DNA of 48,220 nucleotides from assembly GCA_030428905.1 (NCBI GenBank), contig JAUIED010000015.1, positions 1-48,220 of the forward strand. Direction: 5' to 3'. The notes beneath the pieces are model-generated. The model saw only the letters and a program-made list of their open reading frames with translations, did not search any database and was not told the origin of the DNA. The position numbers were made by a program, and so were the translations under genes. This document shows, in pieces, positions 42,452 to 48,220 of this stretch (position 1 is its first letter; the number at the start of each line of letters is the position of its first letter). The stretch comes from Gammaproteobacteria bacterium (lineage in GTDB: Bacteria > Pseudomonadota > Gammaproteobacteria > Pseudomonadales > Azotimanducaceae).

Positions 42452-44265
42452 GACCTCGCTCCTTCCGGGGTGACGAGAACGGTGTCGGAGACTATGGCGC
42501 GATCCAGCGCCCCCTGGATGTCGCATAGCCGCCGGTACGGCCCGTCCTCGCGCGCAAGCTGCGCGTGGCTGCCGAGCTGGCAGATGCTTCCTTCGTGCAG
42601 CACGGCAATGCGATCGGCGTCGATCACCGATGACAGGCGGTGGGCGATGATGATGGTGGTCTGGCGTCCCTTGCGGCGCTTGAGCGCCTCGAGGATCTGC
42701 CGCTCGGTGCCGGTATCCACCGCGGAGAGCGAGTCGTCCAGCACCAACACCGGCGGCTCCTTGAGAAGCGCCCGCGCCAGCGCCAGCCGCTGCCGCTGAC
42801 CGCCGGACAGGGTGACGCCGCGCTCGCCCACCATCTCCTCGAAGCCACGCGGAAAGCGTTGGATGGAGGTGGCGATGGCTGCATCGTTCACCGCCCGTTG
42901 CAGGTCCGCTTCCGGCGCCTGCTCGCGGCCGATGGTGAGGTTGGCGCGAATGCTCTTCGAATACAGAAAAGGCTCCTGCAGCACCACGGCGATCTGCTGA
43001 CGCAGCCAGTGGCGATCCAGGTCCGATACCTCTTCGCCGTCGAGCGTGAGCGAGCCGTTCGTGTAGGGGTAGAGCTTCAGCAGGGCGCGAATCAGCGTCG
43101 ACTTGCCGCTGCCGGGCGGGCCGACGATGCCGAGGCTCTCACCGGCGGCAATGTGCAGGTCGATGTCACGGAGCACCGGCGTGTCGTCGTAACCGAGCGT
43201 CAGGCCGGCGAGCTGAATCTCACCGCGCGCGCGGCCGTTGGAGACTACGCGCGCCGGTGCTTCTTCGGTTTCGGTCAGCACTTCGTTGATGCGGCCGAGC
43301 GACACCACCGCCTTGCCGGAGTCGGTGAGCACACGGCCGAGGTGGCGAACCGGCCAGATCACCATGGACTCGCAGGTCATGAAGGTGAACAGCTCGCCGA
43401 TGCTCAGGGAGCCGGCAACGATGAAATAGCCACCAGCAAACAGCACCACGCCGATCTGCGACATGGCGAACAGATCGCTGGTGCCCCAGTAGATACCCAT
43501 GAGCCGGATGAGCCGGTTGTTGTGGTCGCGAAACTCGGCGTTTTTCGCCCCGAACTTCTCGATTTCTTACTGCTGACGGGCAAACGCACGCACCACGCGG
43601 ATGCCGGTGAGGTTTTCCTGCAGCGTGGCGGTCATGGCAGCCTCCGCCTCGTCGGTGATCTGAAACACGGCTTTCACGCGGCTGAAAAAGATGTAGGCGC
43701 CGATGATGAGAAACGGCATCAGCACCAGCGACAGCCAGGCGAGCGGCGCGTGTATGAGGAACAAGACCGGCACGACGCAGACCACCAGCATGATGGCGCG
43801 GCCGATCTCGATGACATCGGTGGCGAGAAACACGCGCACGGTTTCCACATCGGAGCTGCACCGCTGCACCAGATCACCGGTGTCGGCGCCGTCGTAGTAG
43901 CGGGCCGTCACATCGTGCAGGCGTCGGTAGAGCGCTTCGCGCAGGCGTTGCGCCACCGCTTCGGATGCCAGTGCCGCCAGGCGTCCGCGGCCGTAGAGAA
44001 AAACGCCGCCGACCGCGGTCAGCAGCAGCACCAGCGCCGCGGCGACCAGCAGATAGCTGGCGGTCGTCGGCGCGCCGAACAGGTGGGCGATGGCGCGAAC
44101 CGCACCATGGCCTGCGTCCAGACCCTGATCGACGACGTCGATGGCCGCCCCACCGACCACCGGCGCGCTGAAAAAGAAAGCGTTCGTGCCAACCATGGCC
44201 AGCGTCGCACCGGCGTACTTCAGCCGTTCGCCGCGGGTGATCTGCCAGAGATTTTTTGCCTGCAT
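42448..44265 (-). pseudogene. ABC exporter, partner half, interrupted by an in-frame TAA
   Basis: A type IV ABC exporter of about 605 codons with the usual six helices and NBD (GPPGSGKSTLI; LSGGQRQRLALARA; VLVLDDSLSAVD). The Walker B position after DD is an Asp-Ser instead of Glu, making this the degenerate site expected in a heterodimer with 40559. The frame is broken at 43567-43569 by TAA between RAFARQQ and EIEKFGAKN, where exporters normally have Tyr or another residue; TAC to TAA is one base. Both sides remain in the same frame, so this is a recent nonsense change or an error. Start: ATG 44265. Confidence 0.85.
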
Positions 44266-44304
44266 GAGTCCATATCCGTTCGTTTTAACGATCGGTGGGC
44301 GCAA

Positions 44305-44572
44305 GTGCCTGGAAAAGGAAACAACGAGAACCCACCTCGCGGTGAGCGCATTCCTCCTTGGGTGCTGGTACCGGTGAAAGTACCGCGTGTGTCGTGCCGC
44401 CGGCGCTCAGCCGGCGAAGGAGGGGCTAACCTCAGCCGCATCGGCCAGTAGCGCGCCGTATAGCGCGGGCTGGTGGAGGCGGCGATAGCCACTGCAGCGA
44501 TGAGCAGCGTGACGGTCTGCTTGATCGTGTTATGCATGCCTGCCTCCTGGAGGTAGTGATGGGTTTGTGAGC
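44305..44572 (-). other. Intergenic stretch with a possible small peptide and a hairpin
   Basis: No recognisable gene lies between the methyltransferase and the ABC exporter. On the minus strand an ATG at 44537 has a strong AGGAGG 5 nt upstream and begins HNTIKQTVTLLIAAVAIAA, a hydrophobic segment, then turns Arg/Pro-rich and unconvincing. A 7-bp hairpin (CGCCGGC and GCCGGCG, 44398-44416) lies within it. It may be a short membrane peptide with a frameshifted end, or a leader of the ABC transcript. Confidence 0.3.
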
Positions 44573-44600
44573 AAAAAGTCGGGCGATACTACTCCGACTT
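44573..44600 (-). terminator. Rho-independent terminator of the methyltransferase gene
   Basis: On the minus strand AAGTCGG and CCGACTT form a 7-bp stem around an 11-nt loop, followed directly by T residues (CCGACTTTTT). The loop contains the TAG stop codon of the gene. The T tract is good. Confidence 0.7.
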
Positions 44601-45341
44601 CGAATCCAGCACAAACCGGTAGACGAATCGGCTGGTCTTGCCGCGCACCGCGGGGTCGAACACCAGTACGTTCAGGTCGTCTTCCGGGTTCTCCAGCATG
44701 CTGCTGCTGCGGCTCAAACGGAAGCCGTGTGACGCTATGTCACGCCCGGCATATTCCGCATCGATACGGTGCAACGTTTGCGCGTCCTGCATGCCCCGGC
44801 CGGCATTGCCATGGTGGTCGACGATGCCGAGCACGCCGCCGGGTTTGAGCACCCGCCTGATCTCCGCGAAGAGCTGATCGCCGTCCAGACGCCAGCCGTC
44901 TGTGACGTAGTAGATATCGTGATAGGTGAGAATCATCAGCACCAGATCCACGGAATCGTCTGCAAGGTCCAGCGCATCCATCTCGCGGTCGTAGCGCAGC
45001 AGATTGTCGGCGCGGCTGGCGGCGAGCCGTTTTTCCAGCCCTTCACCGGCGAACTCCAGGTAGGCGGCGTTGTTGTGTGCGTAAACGCGACCCTCCGGGC
45101 CCACGGCCGCGGCGGCAATCTCGCTGTAGTAGGCGGTGCCGGAAAACAGATCCAGAACGGTGTCGCCCTGCTTGAGACCGAAGAAGCGTAAAACATCCAC
45201 CGGCTTGCTCGATGCATCGCGCGTCTTATCGGCAGCGCTGCGTTCGGAATCGTCCAGTAGCGATGCAATGGCTGTTTGATCCAGCGTTGCGCAGCTGCCC
45301 AGCAGTAGCGCGCAGATGAGGAAGCTCAAGCGAAGAAACAT
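44589..45341 (-). CDS. Exported SAM-dependent methyltransferase-like lipoprotein
   Basis: A 250-residue class I methyltransferase-like protein whose N-terminus is a lipoprotein signal (RLSFLICALLLGSC). The SAM-binding motif I is VLDLFSGTAYYSEIAA, with later DLVLMILTYHDIYYV and IRRVLKPGGVLGIVDHHG. Homologues of this type, with an exported N-terminus, occur in several proteobacteria and their substrate is unknown. A secreted SAM-dependent enzyme is odd because SAM is not known in the periplasm. It is divergent from tesB. Confidence 0.85.
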   Translation of the reverse strand: MFLRLSFLICALLLGSCATLDQTAIASLLDDSERSAADKTRDASSKPVDVLRFFGLKQGDTVLDLFSGTAYYSEIAAAAVGPEGRVYAHNNAAYLEFAGEGLEKRLAASRADNLLRYDREMDALDLADDSVDLVLMILTYHDIYYVTDGWRLDGDQLFAEIRRVLKPGGVLGIVDHHGNAGRGMQDAQTLHRIDAEYAGRDIASHGFRLSRSSSMLENPEDDLNVLVFDPAVRGKTSRFVYRFVLDSKSE

Positions 45342-45419
45342 GGTCGGCTCCCGGCAGAAAGACTGCTGCTATTGTCTATGAGCTGCCTTGCTTTGAACAA
45401 GACGGTTACACTTACCGGC

Positions 45420-46325
45420 ATGAAAGCGTCGAATGAAAATGCAGCGCTCGAACGCGCCCGGGAATTGCTCGACATCCTCGATCTCGAGGCCGTGGAGCGG
45501 AACCTGTTCCTGGGCCGCAATGAACAGCACGGCCGGCACGCCCTGTTCGGCGGCCAGGTGCTCTCACAGTCGCTGAACGCCGCCTGCCGAACGCTGGAAG
45601 CGGATTCCGGCAAGAAGCCGCACTCGCTGCACGGCTACTTCATGCGCTCGGGCGATGTGCAACGGCCGGTGCTGTATGAGGTGGAACGCATTCGCGATGG
45701 CCGAAGTTTTGCCACCCGGCGGGTGGTGGCCATCCAGAACGGCGAGGCGATCTTCAATCTGGACGTGTCCTTCCATGTGGACGAGACGGGTATGGAGCAC
45801 AGCGAGGCGATTCCCAACGTGCCGCGGCCCAAGCAGCTCGAGGACGACATGGCACGCGTTCAGGCACTTGTTGAGGCGGGCGTGGAAGACCGGCGTCTGA
45901 GCCCCATGGCCGGGCGGCCAAGGCCCTTCGAGATGCGCAGCGTTTTTCCGCTGGGCAGCGAGGTATGGGGCCAGCCGCGCTACTGGAACCCGGTGTGGGT
46001 GCGCTTTCGTCTGCCGGTGGATCCCGCGGATCAGATGCTGGCACGCAGCCTGCTCGCCTACGCATCGGACATGGGCCTGGTGGGCGCTTCCATCCTGCCG
46101 CACTTCGACCAGGTAGCGCAGCGCGATCTGCAGCTCATCAGCTTGGACCACGCTATGTGGCTGCACACCGACGTGGACATCAACGAGTGGCTGCTGTTTC
46201 ACCGCACCACCACCTGGGCCGACTCGGCGCGGGCATTGTGTCACGGCAGCTTCTTCAGCCGCGCCGGAGACCTGGTGGCCAGCGTCTCTCAGGAAGGTCT
46301 GGTGCGGCTGCCTCAGTCGGAGTAG
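45420..46325 (+). CDS. tesB: Acyl-CoA thioesterase II
   Basis: A 301-residue TesB-type double-hotdog thioesterase that hydrolyses medium and long acyl-CoA. The first domain has LFGGQVLSQSLNAAC and HSLHGYFMRSGD, the second YASDMGLVGASILPH and LDHAMWLHTDVDINEWLLF with the catalytic Asp/Thr/Gln-type residues nearby. I chose ATG 45420 because homologues start just before LLDILDLE; the frame is open upstream. Its end overlaps the convergent transglutaminase-like gene by 13 bp. Confidence 0.92.
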   Translation: MKASNENAALERARELLDILDLEAVERNLFLGRNEQHGRHALFGGQVLSQSLNAACRTLEADSGKKPHSLHGYFMRSGDVQRPVLYEVERIRDGRSFATRRVVAIQNGEAIFNLDVSFHVDETGMEHSEAIPNVPRPKQLEDDMARVQALVEAGVEDRRLSPMAGRPRPFEMRSVFPLGSEVWGQPRYWNPVWVRFRLPVDPADQMLARSLLAYASDMGLVGASILPHFDQVAQRDLQLISLDHAMWLHTDVDINEWLLFHRTTTWADSARALCHGSFFSRAGDLVASVSQEGLVRLPQSE

Positions 46326-47623
46326 CGGATCTCCACTGCGTGCGCTTGCAGGCCGCGGTTGCCCTGCAGAAACTTGAGCTGGGCCATGGTGCTGTCGGCG
46401 AGTGCGATGTGGGTCGCGTCGATGATTGCCTGATTGAAGGTGGCGTCCACCGCTCGCCAGGCGCCATCCACCATCACTTCGTTCCAGGCATGCATGCCGA
46501 GCCCTGGAGGGTCTGCACCGTCATACGCAAAACCGTACACCGTGCGCGCCTGCCAGCCGAGGGTCAGTGCGAGTGTGGTAAGCACGTCAGCAAAATCCGT
46601 GCACTCACCGTAACCGCGCTCCAGGGCGCCACGTACCGATACGGTCGGCGCACCGGCGCGATAGGTGAGCCGGTGGTGCACCCACGAAACGAGCGCTGCC
46701 AGAGGGTCGCGGGCATCCGCGGTTTCGCGACGCGCGATGTCGGCGAGCGTCGGGTCGTTCACCGGCAGGGTCCGCGCTGGATCGCGCCGGTCACCGCTGC
46801 CGCTGACGCTCCCACGCTGGCCGGTGAGCGTAAGGTCTGCGCCATCAATGCGAATGACCAGGCGTTCTATGCCGGAGATGTTGCTGAGCGGGGCGCTCAG
46901 CGGAATTTTGTAGCTCGACTTGAATGCCGGGTTCGCCGGCGCCAGAGCGTCGGCGAATGTGGTGCGCTGAAACTCGAACAGGCCGCTGGCATGGATGCGC
47001 AAGGGCACGAAGTCCTGGTCGAGCTCAATGCGGGTGGCGCTCAGGGGCGCTCCGTAGCTCAGCACCGTGGGACCGCTGGATTCCAGCGTGTAGGTGCGCC
47101 GCTTTGCGTCGAGCTGGCTCAAGTCCAGCACGCGGGCGCGGATGCTGGATGCGGTCGGGTCGCTGAGGAGTGCAAGCTCCACCCCCAGATAGTCCGCGAG
47201 CTGATAGCGCCATGCCAGCGGTTGCCGGCGCCCGTCCTCGAAATGCGCGGCGAGCCCGTCGCCCTCGGCAAGAATGCTCAAGGCTTCTTCTGTGGTGTCT
47301 CCCTGGCGCACCAGGTGCACGGCCTCGATCAGACCGTGCGGGAAGGCGTGTGCAAACCTCAGGGACTTTTCGATGTTCAACGGTTGGCCAGGCTGCATGA
47401 GGATGTGAGTCTGCGAGTTGTAGGTCCAACTGCCGGCGGCATCGAAGCGTGCTCGGGTGCGGAAGTATCCAACATGGCGTCCATCGGCGCGCAGGCCATA
47501 CCAATGTTCGCCGGTCATGCGGGTGGCGAGCTGCAGCTCCGGCGCCAGCATTGCGTGCAGGCGCGCGCATACAGCGGCAAGGGCGGCGGCGATGAGCAGC
47601 GATAGAAAGGCGCGGATAATCAC
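46313..47623 (-). CDS. Transglutaminase-like cysteine protease-fold protein, exported
   Basis: A 436-residue protein with an N-terminal signal or anchor helix (FLSLLIAAALAAVCA). The C-terminal third is a transglutaminase-like domain with catalytic Cys341 (GYGECTDFADVL), His378 (GMHAWNEVMVDG) and Asp393 (RAVDATFNQ). The region before it is beta-rich (about residues 30-280). The family includes periplasmic amidases and proteases; substrate unknown. It is preceded by the unknown gene 47645, 21 bp upstream on the same strand. Confidence 0.87.
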   Translation of the reverse strand: MIIRAFLSLLIAAALAAVCARLHAMLAPELQLATRMTGEHWYGLRADGRHVGYFRTRARFDAAGSWTYNSQTHILMQPGQPLNIEKSLRFAHAFPHGLIEAVHLVRQGDTTEEALSILAEGDGLAAHFEDGRRQPLAWRYQLADYLGVELALLSDPTASSIRARVLDLSQLDAKRRTYTLESSGPTVLSYGAPLSATRIELDQDFVPLRIHASGLFEFQRTTFADALAPANPAFKSSYKIPLSAPLSNISGIERLVIRIDGADLTLTGQRGSVSGSGDRRDPARTLPVNDPTLADIARRETADARDPLAALVSWVHHRLTYRAGAPTVSVRGALERGYGECTDFADVLTTLALTLGWQARTVYGFAYDGADPPGLGMHAWNEVMVDGAWRAVDATFNQAIIDATHIALADSTMAQLKFLQGNRGLQAHAVEIRYSD

Positions 47624-47644
47624 CGCGCCAGTGTACGTGAAAGG

Positions 47645-48220
47645 TCAGTCCGGCGGGTTCAGGTACCGCTTGACGATACTCACCAGCTCGTCGTTGTCGT
47701 CGTACGGCTGGCTGCGCAGAATCTTCCAGTGGTGTCGGGTGATCGGCTCGGCAACATGCGCCGAGAACACACCGCTATAGGACACGAAGATGCCGTGCGC
47801 ACCATCCGCCGGAGCGTAGTTCGGCGCGATGACCACGTCGAATGCCGGCAGACCTTCCCGATGCGGCACGATCTCCAGCGGCTTGCTGCCGGGTTGGCTG
47901 CCGCGCAGGCCGAGGGTATAGATGCGGCTCAGGCGCTCGCCGAGACCGTTCTCGTCCAGCAACATCATGAGTTCGTTGCGAATGGCGAAGGCCGGATCGA
48001 GGTTGTCCACCTCGTCTACCCCGTCCACGCGCTGCACCTGCTCGCCTTCGGAGAGCTTCGACAACGCCTCGTGCACGCCGTCGAGCTTGGCGACCTCTTC
48101 TGCGTCGTGGGCGCGCAGTTTGTCGAAGTCCACAGCCTCGATGATCTCGTGGGTGCGTTGCGCCTGGCGGATCAGATCGGCAAGGCTCTCGCCGTCGTCC
48201 TGGTGGTTTGATGTATCCAT
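47645..48220 (-). CDS. Uncharacterised acidic protein
   Basis: A 191-residue acidic, soluble protein. The first 85 residues are helical and charged (LADLIRQAQRTHEIIEAVDF), the rest mixed alpha/beta with GIFVSYSGVFSAHVAEPITR. No signal peptide or known domain is apparent. The ATG lies exactly at the window edge (48218-48220), so an earlier start outside cannot be excluded. It probably forms an operon with the transglutaminase-like gene. Confidence 0.65.
   Translation of the reverse strand: MDTSNHQDDGESLADLIRQAQRTHEIIEAVDFDKLRAHDAEEVAKLDGVHEALSKLSEGEQVQRVDGVDEVDNLDPAFAIRNELMMLLDENGLGERLSRIYTLGLRGSQPGSKPLEIVPHREGLPAFDVVIAPNYAPADGAHGIFVSYSGVFSAHVAEPITRHHWKILRSQPYDDNDELVSIVKRYLNPPD

Noticed and set aside
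43567-43569. Recoding of the TAA in the ABC gene (as for Sec or pyrrolysine)
   Set aside because: TAA is not used for either amino acid, the site is not catalytic, and the neighbouring residues suggest an ordinary Tyr codon lost by one base change.
42640-44451. Long plus-strand frame opposite the interrupted ABC gene
   Set aside because: It spans the ABC domains, whose Walker motifs are on the minus strand; composition is that of a shadow frame.
1-48220. CRISPR arrays, tRNA or rRNA genes, insertion sequences, prophage genes
   Set aside because: I looked for repeated spacers, cloverleaf-type CCA ends, transposase motifs and terminal repeats and saw none; the window is a continuous run of metabolic and envelope genes.

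Overview
The window is high-GC, densely coded bacterial DNA with the look of a gammaproteobacterial chromosome. The pointers are outer-membrane lipid genes of the MlaA/MlaC/HpnN type, a TRAP transporter with a TatT subunit, a CbpA/CbpM pair, UxuA/UxuB/UxaC uronate genes, and several acyl-CoA enzymes. The species cannot be fixed from the sequence alone. I saw no rRNA, tRNA, CRISPR array, prophage or insertion sequence.

Region 1 (1-16254) is a sugar-acid region. After a partial fatty-acyl-CoA synthetase on the minus strand comes a plus-strand run: an MBL hydrolase, KDPG aldolase (eda) and KDG kinase (kdgK). A promoter/operator follows, then an exported TIM-barrel lipoprotein, a large exported dehydrogenase fused to cytochrome c, two Gfo/Idh/MocA oxidoreductases flanking a divergent NRAMP-fold transporter, and a FadR-type GntR regulator. 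Facing them on the minus strand is uxuA-uxaC-uxuB. Matching 17-bp operators lie at the promoters of the plus-strand module and of uxuA, so one regulator probably controls both. Between the regulator and uxuB is what looks like the 3' end of a deleted TonB-dependent receptor gene. The eda, kdgK and uxu genes would carry hexuronate to pyruvate and glyceraldehyde 3-phosphate. The exported oxidative module may release or modify uronate-containing glycosides beforehand.

Region 2 (16284-19183) holds a small membrane protein, a second MBL hydrolase, a crotonase, and a probable selenoprotein. The latter is an exported AhpC/TSA-type protein whose UxxC motif uses an in-frame TGA, followed by a SECIS-like hairpin.

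Region 3 (19250-28320) looks like one tightly packed operon: TRAP TatT-DctP-DctQ-DctM, then MlaC/HpnM-like, MlaA/VacJ-like, an HpnN-like RND protein, and a membrane sulfatase of the LtaS type. It suggests TRAP-coupled trafficking of a lipid or hydrophobic ligand across the envelope.

Region 4 (28322-48220) contains a PAS-GGDEF-EAL protein, YjbQ, CbpA-CbpM, two uncharacterised proteins, a two-subunit acyl-CoA dehydrogenase, and a DUF523-DUF1722 protein. It continues with a PelA-like polysaccharide hydrolase/deacetylase downstream of a heterodimeric ABC exporter, one half of which carries an in-frame TAA. An exported methyltransferase, acyl-CoA thioesterase II, a transglutaminase-like protein and an unknown protein complete the window.
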